A stretch of DNA of 64,000 bases from Rachycentron canadum. Lineage: Eukaryota; Chordata; Actinopteri; Carangiformes; Rachycentridae. Positions within the stretch are counted from its first letter, which is position 1, and the number at the start of each line of letters is the position of its first letter. The position numbers and the translations under genes were made by a program. The notes under the pieces are model-generated. The model made no database searches. It was not told where the DNA came from and saw only the letters and a program-made list of their open reading frames with translations. Location of the stretch: positions 12,164,908-12,228,907 of the forward strand of contig CM076659.1 in assembly GCA_038496675.1 (NCBI GenBank), read 5' to 3'. Positions 1 through 15,000 of the stretch are shown one piece after another.

Positions 1-3000
1 ATAACGGTGATCACAACAGAGCAACAGAGCACCCTTTACCCTTTAGTTGGATGACCCAATCCATGATAGCAAAATAGCCCCCACAACATAACAGAGGCAC
101 CGGATCCCCACATTGTAGGGGTTAAACATTCTCTATGCTGCATTGACATTCCTAGTTGCCTGAGAAAACACTGCTCTTCTGTTTTTCCTTACAAATCGCA
201 CTAATATACAAGTGTCACAGTCCCCACCGACGTGTGTGTTGTCCACTGCAATTTCTGACCTATCTACTAACGTCTTTCCCATAGATCAGTCCTGCCATCC
301 ACACCCCTGTGTGGACGCATCTGCATTTCTCCACCTATTTATTCAGGTTTTACCTTGAAGCAGAATCTGTATTGTACAATGTGCAGGACAAGCAGTCTTT
401 GAATGACACATTTATAATGGTCTTCACCTTCAACATTTCCTCACTTTTACATAGCTGTTGAATAAAACCCCAGCAGAGGATTGCTCATAACTTCTCTGGG
501 AGTACAGCCTGTGTCTATGAAATCCAAGATTTGTTGCTTTTTATTCCAAGAGAGGATAAGGTTGGGTTTATACAGTCATTCACACACGCACGTGCACGCA
601 CGCATGCACGCACACACACCACCTTCTGCTTGGGCAGTCAATAAGCAGACTGTGGCTTTGGCAGTGCTCTATCTTATTTACAGGACGTTTGTTGCACTTG
701 ACATTTATCGTGGCTCCGGGGCCATGAACTTCATGCAAACGCCATTGAAGCATTCAATGCCAAGGGCCTGGGGCCCCCTGTCTCGGCGTCATCACAAGTC
801 TTTTCACGCTAAGATAAATCACTTCCACTGGACCTCAAGCACAGGGGAGAAGAGGGATGGAGGTGGGGGATGAGATGGATGGAGAGAGTTAGATGAGAGG
901 AGCAGGGAGAAGGGCAGTAGGAGGGAGAGATGCGATTCAGGGAGAGGGGTGTTAACATCGAGCAAATACCCAGAGGTTAACGCCAGCCCCATTTCTCCCT
1001 CGTTAATTGTTGGGAGCGTTCACACAAATATCACTAGCCATTATGAAGGCAGCATATGGTTTGGGTAAATGCTCTTTAGATCTCAGAGGGATGTAAATAC
1101 TGTCACCACATGACTGTCCTTGGTCTGCTAATGGCCATAGGACATAAAAGCCCTCATTCTTAACCATCTGATACATGCAATAGCTCGACCTGGAGGCTTG
1201 GGTGTACTTTTCTAATAGATGAATGCTTGTAACTATGACAGTTCAACTGTGATCAAACAAAGAAAATAAAGATTTTCAAAGCCACATTATATGTAGAGTT
1301 CTGCAGTGTCATATAATATTATTCCCTCTCATGGTATTACCAGTAATTTATCAGGGGTGGGTAGATTTGAAATGGCTTTTATAGTGTTAAGAAATATATC
1401 AGATGTCGTGGAGAGTAGCAAGTAGTGTACAGTTCAAGTACAGTTCTGAAGTACTTTTATTTCCATTTTACACTACTTTACTTCCACCGCTCTACATTTC
1501 AGAGGGAAAGATATGTTTTGCTCCACTATGTTTATTTGACTGATAGAGTTACCAGCTCATTCTCAGGTGAAAGTGTTATATAAAGGATGATAGGCTATAC
1601 AGGCTAATATAACTGTATATAGTTCAAATAATTCATTTTTTCCTCCCAGAAAATCTGAAAAACCCAAAAAGTTACAATCACAGATTTTTTTTTTTTTTTC
1701 TTCTTTCATTTCCCATGAGTCTTCTCATGACCCCTGACCTACTAAAGGGACTGATGTCCAGGTTGGGGATGATAAAAGTAAAATGTTGACAGTGCATAAA
1801 ATATTTAAAACCAGCAACGCCTACATTACCTTTAGTTTACTTACAGTAGCAGTTTACTGCTGAAAATGCTGTGAATCAAGCTAAAATGCTATCAATGCTA
1901 CAAATCAGTATTAATAACAAAAATCATTTTTCATACTGATATTTCTGTTAAAATTTAAAGGCAGTACATTTATTATAAATTAATTTTAGTATAAGGTTAT
2001 TATGCTATTATGATGTAATATTGAATTTATTTTTATATTTATGAACACATATATCCTATCCTTACATGTGCTTACAGCTAGTTATTAGACTATCAGCAAA
2101 TAGTTTCCACACAGGCTTTAATATAAACTGTATCTTCAGCTGATGGGAGATAATCACACTATACACACGTTAGAAACTGCAGCTGACAGCAGTCATGAGG
2201 CCGTATATGATCCTATTATAGGTAGAACAGTACAAGGCCTAATAGTGGTACACATTTAAAAAAAAAAAAAAAGAAAAAGAAAAATCGCTCCAGTATAGAA
2301 TGATGAATGCGCCTATGGATCCCACCAAATCCTCCTAGCAGCTCTCATGGCAATATATCCTCACTCAGTCAGCCCCAAATTATAAATCAAACTTCTTGCA
2401 GGTCCATATGATTCATTACAATTTATTGACAATAATTTACAGAAGTGGTTTTCAGATGCTTTTAACTTTGCCGTGGCAGTAATTTACAAACCGGGGAGAA
2501 AAAAAAAAAATGAAAACAACACTGCTATATTTTTTCTACTTGACTGGCAGTGCAGTAGCTAAGCGATATGGAGGGGTAAAAAATTAGATAGCTGATGAAG
2601 GCCCATTGATTCAAATGCTTGATGTTCTTGGAAAGGCAAAATGATGACACTGAAGAATTCGCTTCAGGCTGCCTTCTAAATGTCTTACAGAGTGTGATAC
2701 AGAGGTACTCTGACTCAGATCAGTGCAAAAAATGTGATAATCATTTCAGCAAAAACACACCCAAGGCAAACAACTAACAGTCAGCACAAAGTACACTCCA
2801 ATGAAAAAAAAAAAAGAAAAAAAGAAAACTGCTCTTATTCTCACTATCAAGACTCTGTTTGCTATTATCTACCTGGAGACACAAAAGGTTTGTGTTGTAG
2901 AAACTACTTATTGATACAATTAATTTCAATTTGACACATAACCAATGATGATTATATGTTGTTTGCAGTGCCGCACAGAGATAGTGTCACTTGTGTTGGG

Positions 3001-6000
3001 CTTTTTCTGTGAGGTTTTGCAACTTTTGACATGGTATTTGGATTTTACATCATAACCTGTATCCGTGTAAGTGTTCATTATGCCCTGCTCTTTCGAAAGG
3101 TACCGCTGATCCCCGCAGAGGCTATTTCTGGTGCCGTGTGACACTGATGATGTTGACAGCAATCGCCTTCCCACATCACAGCCACCGCAAAGGTCAGGCC
3201 AAATGAGAGGGATGTGTAAGCAAGGCCTGTCCTCCTGCCACAGCCTGATCTGGCCTCAGGCACTCTGGCTGATGAGGCCTAAACATCAGCACAGGGTCAT
3301 TATTTCAACTAGAGGAGCACTTAACTTCTTTACTCCCCATCTCTGAGGACACTGCTGCAGCAAGGTAGGCGAGAGAGGGAGAAAGGCAGGGCACAGTGTT
3401 GGGTTTTGTCCCTAAAGTATGCAGGAGAAAGACTTTTTTTTTTTTTTTCCTTCCTCCCTCGTCACTTGGTGAATGTAATTCCTGCACACCCTGGGTGAAT
3501 TAATTAATTACAAAGCTGGCTGGGTATCAAAGGTAAATGATTTAATTATATTCCCTGCGTCTTTGTTAAGAAGCCAACTGTCAGGCAGTGGTAAGTGGGG
3601 CTGTGGCCCTCTGTGACGCCTGAGGGATGTGTGCGTCTGGATTTGTGTGTATGTTTTTGTTTCTCTGTATCCTTTTTACATAGAAAAACAAAGAAAGACA
3701 ATGAAAAATAGAGACAGAGAGAGTGTATCTATGTACAGGACCAACTTGTGGCAGTGAATTTGCCAGTTTGAGCCCATCCTCAACAGAAACACTACAGAAT
3801 TTGTCTCTTTCAAACTAAAAAACAGCCTCTGTTTGTGCTTTTTTGACAAGTGACCTCTTTAAGTCAAACAGACTGTTCTCTGTCAGAATAAAAAAGTAGA
3901 AGTAGTATGACGTTAGAGCGCTAAAACCTCTTGGGTGTACAAAGGGTCTGACTGACACCACAGGCTATACATCTCGCCTCTGACCAACAGTTTCCACTGT
4001 TTTTCTTAACCATAACTTTGATCTTTCTCTAACTTTAACCAACTAGTTTCAAGTCAAAACTCATCACTTTAAACCTCTATTAAGTGTTAGAAACTTTGGG
4101 GCCAATTTCTCTGGGGCAAGGTGTAAACAATTATATATTATTATTATTATCTTATTATTTATTTTACAGCTGTTTACAGCTGCATATCTGCCAGATACAG
4201 AGTAACATTTAGCATGCCAATCTCCTTTTAGCTATGTTTTGGTTTGAGGTATGAAGACCTGTTGGATGCTTATTTATCGAAGCGGTGCCTGGACTGGACA
4301 CAACACTTTGTCACTTTTCCCCCCTATGTTATGAAGTGGTATTATAGCACAGGGCAGGGCTAGATTGTTAGCATTCAGTTAGCATAACATCTTTGACATG
4401 TCAGAATTGTTATTTCTTCACATTTGGATGAGAATTTAAATTTTTTTTTTTTTACACTAAAATACTCATATATAGCACATGTTAAAATTGTCTGGGGTGA
4501 AAAAGGATCAGAGAGACAGGGGAAGCCATGTTTTTTGTGAGAAAGGATCTGAAAACACCAGCAGTTTGTAATGAGGATAAAGCGTTTATAATGTGGGGAT
4601 AAATACTGGCATGCATCAGTTGAGCTTGATTGTTTTTACCTAAGAGGTGTTTTCATGATGTCACTGATCACAAAGACTAACAATGGGAGACACACACACA
4701 AAAAAAAATGTGTTAGAAATAATCCTCTATCCACAGCTGAATAACAGCTAAGGAAGCGGGACCCAGGATTCAAGATAAATATGGCTGTTACTGAGCTTTT
4801 GTCATTGCACAAAAGCTGTTTATGGCACAGAGGCCTCAGATAAACCACTTTCTAGCCAAGCAAGGTAAATGAAGCATAATTGGAAGCCCATTACCAAATT
4901 GAAAAACGGGTACCTTTTGTTTTAACCGTGTTAGAATCGAACTGAGAACGCCTCTCCTACTCTGTAAACCTGCATCAAACTGCAGGGCTCAATAATTATA
5001 ATGTTCAGGATCCTTCTGAGGGGCGAAGAAAATCAATAGACTAAGGACAAAGAACCTATAGCCATCACTTAATTCTCTTATCACTGTGATTTAGGGGAAG
5101 AGGAGGATGTTAAATAACTGTAAATCTTTAGCTATGACTTTGAGGGTGCTTTATGGCAGTTCTTACAGCGTCTCCAAGACAGAATGTCCATACCTTCCGC
5201 AGACCACACAATTTATAGCTTTATTACCCTTTGTCTTAAAGAGCAGGGAGACATAGCAGGGAGGAAGGAGATAACAGCCCAGCACAGGGGAGGCTGGAAA
5301 AAAAAAAAAAGAAAAGTCGGATGCCATCATCAACAGAGACACATCGCTGTGACAGGTTTACGGCTCAGAAGCAGGGTTTCTATTTGGGGACGGAAGACGA
5401 GTGTGTCCCCCCACCACTAGTCCACCCCCTCCTTGGAATCCTACCTGCGCATCCCACACATATCCCTAAACTGCGCCACACAGAAACCCCGCCCCCTGTG
5501 GAAACAGCAAAATTCAATTTCTGAAGATCAGATTTACTCTGCTGTTTAGTTGCCTGCACATCACCACTGCCACCACGACTTCCTAGAGGTCATCAGGAGG
5601 ACTGACAAAGGGGGAGGGCTGAAGAGAGGGAGGGCAGACAGAAGGAGGGAGGCGGGGTGCCTTTTCACCACAGAGTCATGAGTTCCTCTGGACCGGGCAG
5701 ATGCTTCCTCATATTTTCTTGCTGTGCTGACAAGTGGCTTATTGTTTCCCTTGATAAGGGTACAGTGTTCCCAGTAATGGGAATTAGAAGGAGGCGTAGG
5801 TCACCGAGAAACAGGGTGAGACTGAATCAATAGATAATGGGAGATTTCTCATGGATGCTAAAGGCACGGTTATTATCAGTGCTGTTTAAAAGTGTAAGGC
5901 CTCTTATTTGTCTTCAAGTTACACTCATGGCTAGTGTGGAGGCTAGACATAAAAGTTACACTTTGCTTGAACCCTATGAAAGAGGTTTCACAGTGTTTCC

Positions 6001-9000
6001 AAACATATGCCCCCAAGACCATGTTCTAAACTGACTGACTGACTTTTCCATGAGTTAATGAACAAAACTTTATTATTAAAGCCTGCATCTGAACAAAAAG
6101 CTCTTGTGTAGTAGTAGGTCTAGAGGTCATGGTGAATTTTGATTTGTTTTACTTTGCATCTTTACTAAATTGATTTGTCACCTTCATGAAGGAAGTTTTA
6201 TGAGTTTTATGTTTGTTTGCCAATTAGCATCAAACTTTCTCAAGAAATTTGGGTTGGACGTACAAATGATTGGCTTTCAGTGCAGATGGAAGATTTTTCA
6301 AAAGATTCAGATAATGAAATACACATAAAGTTGCTTTTACACTGTCATTTTTTATCTTATAAAGTACAGCACCTCCTTCTTGAATAAAAAAAATGACATA
6401 ACTAAAGATGATTGTCTAGGACTATAATTACTGCATTTTGATGCAGATCTGATACAAAATTTCCAAACATTTTTATAGCTTTAAAATAACAGAAATCAGA
6501 ATTCTGCTATTAATTTCCCCTTGTACTTTGGGGCAGTGGACACAAGCTGTAAACACAGCACGGACATGCCAAACTTGTTAGCAAACAGTTACCTAGTTAC
6601 ACATCCAGCAGACATGGAACAACAATAGTATTTACTTTGAGTTGTCTTTCTGATCACACAGTCAGTGAATGTAAGTCCAATATTCACTCTCTTTAAGCTG
6701 TTTTTGGTCTCTACCAACTCCTGAGGGAAATATCTGCCTCTTGAGTTGTTAGAAATTCCACTACTATGTTTGAAACTATGTCTGTTTGCTGCTCGGCAAA
6801 GGTCAGGTTTATCAGAGCTAAATCACCTGCCTGCCACAATGGGAAAAACAGTACAGTCAAGCAATAATGCCAAAACAATAAGCTGAAAGATGCTGAAATG
6901 CTCAGAGACCTTGAGACGGATGATAAAACAATCTACAGGGTTTTATGGATTCAGTGATAATATACAAACAATGATCGTAGCAGCTTTAAACTTGTGAAAA
7001 GACAGTTGTAAAGCAAAATGCATAATTATCAGAAATTGTATGTAACCAAAAAAACATGGTGGATGCAGCTGAAACTCCATACCCAGCATTAAAACCCACC
7101 CCTTTGGCACAGTAAGTGGGTTAGAATTGAAGCAGACTGACTCACAGTTTGACCCAGTTACTGACCATCTCCCCAAACAATGCTGAGATCAAAGGGAAAC
7201 ACTTGTATTCTCCTGCTTGATAAGTTATTGTCAACAGCTGCTCACACAAGAAATTACCATTTGCCAGAACCTTGCGCTCAACAGTAGACAGGAAGTCAAC
7301 AAAACAATGGTTTTCTCAAGTAATAAACAAAACCATTTGATGGCTCAGGAGTTCAAAACCAACAGCAAATCTATAATAGCTTCCCTCTCTGAAAAGGCAT
7401 GGGGACAAAAGCAAACCTACTAAAACATCTTTAATAGGCTCTTCAGCATTTGGAGTGTAAAACTATCTAGCAATTGCTGAGCCTCTCAAATAGGTTTAAG
7501 CATCTCTTGGAAACTTTACCATGCACAACATAAAATCTATACTTTAGTGCTGATGCAGAGCAGCAGAAATTGTGAGCCAGGAAGGAGGTTTAGGTGGGGA
7601 GGAACAATTACATACCCTCAGAGAGTGATTTGTGGTTGTGTATTGAGAATCTTGTGCTGAACCATCCAACATGGTCAGTGAGCAGAGCAGCAACAAGGGT
7701 GTCCTCCTCCTGACAGCTCCCCCTAGGGCCCTGGAATACATTAACCATTGTGGTCCACAGGGGTGTTGGGAATAATTGCTCACTCCTGCCATGTGACACC
7801 CTAGATAAATTAAACCCACCCTTTAAGTTTTAAAGGCAAATGCATATTGTGGCCATCACTTAGAGGCTGGCCTGTCCGTGCTCGTGCATAATTTCTTGTA
7901 ACAATGTGTTACCGCAACTTGGTAACTCGACCCAGCAGCTGACTACAGATGAGTGAGCAATGTGCCGATGAAGTCAGAGGGAGAAGAGGAAGTGTGGAGA
8001 GATATTGCATTAAAGGCTCTGAGTGTGCGCACGTCTTCATCGTTAATAAATTCTAGTCCATCAATCTGTAATCTAATTACGAAGTATGCTTTCATCTGCC
8101 ATGAATCATCTCTGCACTTTGTTAGCTAAATTGGGGGAAAGAATCCAGACACATCATTGAGATGTACATTTTTTTTTTTCTTTGTGAAAAGCACGGAAAA
8201 AGTTAGCGGCCTAACACAAAATGATTGTTAAAGCCCTGTAGCTAATGGCTTTAAAGAAAATGTAATCATGATTTAATAATTGACAAATTAAGCCCAGGGA
8301 GCTGACGTTTTTTGGCAATGGCCATGATCCATAAAATCAGTTTTTCTAACAGCTGCATGTCTAAAAGAGGTAATTACATTCTCTGTAAACACCTATAAAA
8401 CCTAAGCAAACACGCCCAGCAGACGGCTGCGGATTAGGGGTGAGATGGAGATGTCATCCCGCCCTCACAATGGCACATCTGGAAGATAACTCTGACAAAA
8501 AAAATACAGCTGGTGATGGGTTCTTTCAATAAAAAAGTCTCCAAATAAATTTCCACTGTGCAGAAGTTACTACAGCAGTGACAACCCAAAGACAAACTCA
8601 CAGAGAGGAACGTCAACACCTCTACTCAACAAAAACACCATGACCTCAAAAACTAATTACGTGTCACATTGAGCTTATATTGAGAACATTTAACTTCAAT
8701 ATAATATTTATATATATATATATCTTATTTATGGGACGTAAGGCAAAACCTCAAAAGATAATTCTTGTAAATGGCTCAAAATAAGTCACTTCAGTTTTTT
8801 CAGCTGCTGTTGATTTTGTTTTTGCAGTGCTGACATGTAACTCCGCAAACACATCTGTGCATTCTCCTTTCTCCTTCCTCCTCCTCCTGCACATCTGTGC
8901 ATGGAAAGACATTTACTTCTCCTTCCTCCTCCTCCGTTGTCCAATGATTCTCCTCTCATTTGACTCCTTGGAGCCAATTGTTCTGCCGTTACATGACAAG

Positions 9001-12000
9001 ACCAACGGCTTCAAGCTGAGTGAAACTTTTTATTTTCCTTCTGTCTGAACTCTTTTCAACATGCACTAATGATCTCAATGAGCAGCACATGTGCTAGTCA
9101 GACAGGGAGCAGGTGAGAACGGGAGAAGCCAAATGTAATGTATGAGATGTGTAATGTGATTAGTCGGGTCCCCAACCAAGGCCTTCAGTCTAAAGCAGTA
9201 ACGGTAAAGATCACAAGACACATTAGGAGACACTCCGTCAAGATGTGAAAGAACATCTGAGTTCTCAGCTGCCGCCATTCATTTTCATAATGACAGTGAA
9301 TGCAGTTGAAAGCAGTGGGATCTCTGAATGGCATTAAGCTTTCAACTTTGATTAGGTGACTTGCAGAAGATGAAGAGAAATCATTTAGAGGAGGATAAGT
9401 GTGTCAAGAGATATTGGATCCACAGGTTGAACATAGTGAAGAAGCACCGGCTCTGACTGAAGCTGATGAAACACAGCTACAACCTGAGAAATCCAGGTGT
9501 GTGCACGTTTATCTTTGTGTTCGCACAGACGCAGGCAGTCATTTGAATGTGCGTTTGCGCACGTGCTCGCACGAATGCAACACTTGTGTTTGTGTGTGAG
9601 TGTGTGTGTGCATGAATGTACATATCTGCCTGCCAGAGATCTCTCTTTCTTTGTGTTTCATATCAGGAATCTTGGTCTCGGTGACAGCATTTCACATAGA
9701 GGTGGCATGTCTTGGAAAACAAAGCTAAGAAGGCTAAATACCTCCAGTAAATACTTATTATATATATTTAGCCAAACCAATGTCAAAAATGAATTGTTGT
9801 TAATTGTTTGCATAGATTTTCATCCTTTTAGGTTGTATTGAGTATTAATTCTTGCACACGTATATGCTATTTAGCCATCACCTCATATTTGGGCTTAGGC
9901 TTAAAAATAATATAAACCACTGTGAAGGGCTGTGCAGATCACCTGAGATTCAAATTTGTAGCTGTAAAAGTGCTAAATCCTTCAAAATGTCTTTTAAAAC
10001 TTTACGAATGTTCTCTGTGCCCTGACCAAAACAAAACATGATGACAGGTGCCAGTTTACGACATCCCTCTCTTTATCTCCGAGTCTCCTCAATTTCCCCC
10101 GACAGAGAGAGAAGAGACAGAGAGAGGGGTGGGGTGGGGGAGGGAGCGCAGGGGACCTGAAGTGTGTTTAGGAGGAAGATGGCTGTCAGTAGCTGTCAAT
10201 CGTCGGCTTTTTTGATGCCATCGTCTTGGCACAGGCCTGTCTGTCTCACAGTGTAACAGCTATCAAAGACTCACTCACAGCAGAGACAGGCGCTAGGTTG
10301 GAAACACGAGGAAATCCACACAATCTCTCATTTACACCTTATAAACTTTGTGAAATCTGGGTCTGTGAATTATGATGGAGCCGATTGTTCTCACCTCGCC
10401 TTGAAGCAATAAACATATCGATGTGATGAGGCAGTCCTGCGTCTACATTGCAAACGAGTATTAACAAATGCTTTTTGGGTGTTATTTGGATTATTTTAGC
10501 ACCTTTTGTGACATGGTGCCTCATTCTAATAAAGATTAATAATAAATGGTAATAAAAACAAATGTCTGGTAGTTGTAACTATAACAGCTTCACAGTATTA
10601 ATGCTTGAAAAAACTGAATAGATGAGTAGGGAGCTTCAGAACAACATTTATGTTGCCAGGCTGTAAAATCTGTTTGTGTCCTCTTGCATAACTTGTTGTG
10701 TCTGTTTAGCTGTCTGAGTAATTCTTCTATTGTCTTGCCTCATCTGATAATTAGCTATCATGTCTGCAGTTATAAATGTAGGTAGAATAGGTTGCTTCTA
10801 TGAGCCGCACTCAAAGACAACTTCAGCTATGAAAACTAAATGTCGCTCTTTTACAGTTACACGCATGCTATCAGTAAAGCTGTATGTGTATAAAGGGGTT
10901 TATGTTAATTAGTTGAGACACCTAACAAAGCCGTGGAATAAAGTGTGACTTCCCAGTACACACAATAGTTACAATGATTTTCTTGTTTGTTTGCCTTTGG
11001 CCAGTTTTGGCAGCTCCATCTGACAAATCATTCTGCAATACACATTTGACCAGTTTGCCTTGCACCCAAAGTACTTCAGCAGGGCAAACATTTCAATAGA
11101 AAGCACTGCAGTCGTATATTTCCAATGGTCGATATTGTGATCGATCGGGCAGTGATCTAGTAAGAGAAAATGCCACACTGGTTGCCTTTATTTTCTTATT
11201 ATTGCCTTCTACAGAGCATTTTGAAGAGTGTGTGTCACTGCACACTGCTTTGGTGATGACATCAATCTGTCCCGCTGTCCTTGGTGGACTGTCTGCTTTT
11301 CATCTAGCCGGAGACAGATCACTTACATGGCCTACAGTTCCCACACCGCACCTCTTTATTGGTCCAAGACAGCACCGCCGATGACTGTGTCAAGATGACT
11401 GGACCACAACTGGACGCAGGAGGCAGAGGAGGCGATGTTAGTCTCTCCTGCCAAACATGTATGTTTTGTTTGGCCCGTGGGTTCCTTCACTCTGTTCATT
11501 TGGCAGTTACACATACAGACAGATCAACAAAAATATGACAAGATCCCAAATCAAGCACATAGCTCAATCTCTGTCCTGTAGCTGCCTTGGGGAAGTCCTG
11601 TCAGCGCTTACCATTTGGCCTTGAACCTGTGCTAACTATTGAGTTCATCATGCATAAAACATTAAAGATGTACATCCAAAAGGCTGTGGCTGCCTGTTTA
11701 TTGGCACTCACAGCTCCATAAACCATTTTCATCCCTTGCAGGATGAGACACACATGCTCTGCAGTCCTATTGATGCCGTTTAACACAGAATATAAACCAT
11801 AAAACGCAATAATAAACATAAGCGGAGCAAATAAATCAGATTCATAATAACCCTGAGGTGGGATTTATGTAAGCAAAGATAGAGTCTTTGTGCAAATTGA
11901 TGGTACAAGCTCTATCAAAGCACCAGTGAGACACTAATATAGTCTTATAAACACACCAGCAACACTCTGAAGTAGCTTCATCTCTCCTCCTTGGCTGGTC

Positions 12001-15000
12001 TAAGTGCTTAAGTAATGTATTGCTTTCATAAGTGTGCAACTTCGTAGCACTTTCTTTGGTGGAAATATGTCTCCATCCTCTGGGTAGTGTGATTAAGAAT
12101 AAAATACAAAGAGCATTACAAAGGAATAAATTCAAACAGTGAAATAAAACAGGAAAGCGTTAGTGGTGCTGAGCTGGGCAGCAGCACTTCTCTCTCTGAG
12201 AGGCCCCTGTGACAACGGCATGGAGCTCTGGAGGTATCCATCACAGCACACACTGTCCCCCTGGCACCCGAGCTAATGTATCACCTCTGGATTACAGCAG
12301 TAGCTGTCTGATGGATGTTTTCTGAGTGGAGAGAGCCACATGTACTCCAGACGGGAGCCTGAGTCGCTGGGTGTAGCTCTGAGGAGATGAGGCCTCTGCT
12401 CCTGGAGGTCCAATACACTTCTGTCCTCCTCCTCCTCTCCTGAGCCCCAATCCTGAATCCTGTACCACCTCCCAGTCCATTTATTCTTCCCTCAATTCTA
12501 ATTCTTTGGCTATTTGTATGTGTATGTGCATGCATGCATGCCTGCTCGCATGTGTTAGTCACAGGTCTCCACTGAGAGGCCGACTGCCATCCTGGGGCAA
12601 CGCCTGGGTTTCTCCAGTCAACTTTACTGCCTTCATTTGGCCTGATGAATGGCTAGCTGCCTTATCAGTCCCAGTGCCTGCAATCTCAAGTGGTTCCCTG
12701 GAGCCTCACACTGCCTGCAGCTTTGGTCGCTCTCTCCAGCACGTGCTCTTTCTGCCTCATTCACATACACACGGCAAGCTCAGAGACATAGCAAACAGAG
12801 GCGCACAATTACATACAGATAATACTGTTCTAGATGTACAGTTCAGAAAATGACATGCACATGAACAAAAACAATGCACCAATTGTAGCAGCCAAAAACT
12901 CTGCAGAGCCCAAACATACGCATGCACACACACACACACACACACTCTTTTCCACAAGGCACACAAGCATACACACACGTCAGCTAGCAAATCCATCATC
13001 TTTATTTCTTCCCCAATGTGCTCATATATTTCTTGTGGCTGCACCATGCTCTCAAAAATATTTATTTTTGCTGATTTTTTTTCTTGAGGAAACACAAAAG
13101 AAATCACACCTTTCTTTCTCCTTGGCTCATGCCAAAATAATCAATGCTTTCCAGAGAGGGACTTGTGGCGCGACATGCGTGGAGGGAAGGCAGAAGGATG
13201 CAGACATAGCTCCAGGGCTCTGGTTGTAGATAATAAGTGAGGAGCAGTCCTTGGGTATGTTTTACAGCTATCAAGACTCATCATATTTGACATGCATTCT
13301 GGTGTTTACACAGTCTCCTCCGTAAAATCCTCTCCAGCTATAGAAGGGAACAGGGTGCAGGGAGCACACACAACGCAGCACGTACACATTCTGCACACAG
13401 AAGTGCTTAGAAAAGAGGAGCTAGTTGTTGCCTTCGCTTTCTCTCTCTCTCTCTCCCTCTTTTCTCCATGTCCCATCTCTTATCCACAGCACAATTGGCG
13501 GCGTTAGCACCTGTCAGCTGACTGACTTCTTGTTCCCGGTGGCTTATGAAAAAATCATGGCTGCTGGGCTTCAGAGGCTGCTTTCCCATCAATATGAATT
13601 CACCATGGTCTTCATGCAACATTAGGCCAGGCCCTGTTTTCATACAGCAAGCCACACGCTCCTTCGTCTGTAATACACAAGAGGAAATGAAAAGAGTAAA
13701 TAGTCCTTTTAGAATGTTGCATTCGATCATGGGTGGAACCAAGTCGCCTATGAAAGGGACCAGTAAACTTGGCTCTCAAAAGCACATTTGCTTTCCATCC
13801 CCAGATATTACAGCACTGTGCTTCGTGTTCCCTTATTAGTGCGCCGTGTTTTACTGTAAATAAAACAATTCGCAGCGCAGCCCTGACATGGTTGTCTCCA
13901 ATTGTTACATTACAAACAAGCATTTGCACATTCAGATATGTAGCGTATTTATGTACCTTTGGTGTTAGTGCTAAAGCAGTACTGTAATAATGCGCCATAT
14001 GGTGCCGTGCAGGAGCATTATGCAGACGTACAGGACTAAATGAAGCAAAGCATCTTCAGTGAAATAACATTGGATGGTTTCAGCTTTCAGTCATATGTTG
14101 AATTTAATTTCATATAATAATAATTATCATCCATTTTTACAGTAAGCACACAAAGCTGTTTCCTGTCTCTTTGTACTGTATTTTTTTTTTTTTTTTTTCC
14201 AGCTGGGCGGTTGGGACCCACACTCGGGGTTGTGAAGGTAATCTGTAGGATAATACCAGGGTAGAAAATGAGAAAAGCATTATGTTACTCAAAATAATAT
14301 TTTAAATCATATTTGCTTTCTTTGCCCTTGTTACTTAACAATACAAGGAAAAGTCCATAAATATTAAATGCTGTTTTAGCAAACACTGCGATTCAAGAAC
14401 TTTGATTATGTAGTTTCTGAAAAATTGTGTTTGATTTAAGCAAAGACAAAATATATAAAATTACAAACCACACCAAACATTTAAAGCTGTGGGTGTATTT
14501 CAGTCTCCAACAGTGAAGTGAGGTTTGATATCCAGTCCTTATTGGGTGGAAACATGCAGCAGAGAAATAATGGAACAGTCAAAATCATGTTGGTTTTGAC
14601 CTGCTATAAGATACTGACTCTTTCGGCCTTCATTTTACATCTGCTTGGCTGGACTCCTCTGCTTTCCTTCATCTCTCTATCTCTCTCTTAGCCTTTTTAA
14701 AACACGCTGGAAGTCAATTATCTACACCACTTCTCCCTGACATCATGGCGCTAATACAAGCTGCTCTTGACCTTATGTTTGTGTGTCTTGAGCGGATGGG
14801 AGCACCGTGCTTCTCCCTGATTGGATTAACTTCAGATGTGGTGTGTGTCCGGGTCTATTACAGAGACTGTGTTGTGATTTCGAACCCAGAGCCCAAGCTA
14901 CTCCAGCCAACCCACCAACCCCCCCCTTCAGCCCCCTACTCTTCCTCTAGCCATCGTCCCACCCCTCTCCTCCTTTACACCTCCCTGAAGGCCCGCTCTA

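Noticed and set aside
481..873. 130-codon plus-strand open frame
   Set aside because: It crosses a CA/CG repeat, lacks a recognisable domain, and does not extend through splice sites.
9399..9841. Overlapping plus-strand frames of 66 and 114 codons
   Set aside because: The sequence is rich in TG/CG alternation, with no domain and no splice pattern.
12834..13229. 131-codon plus-strand open frame
   Set aside because: It runs through a CA microsatellite and overlaps an equal-sized frame on the other strand.
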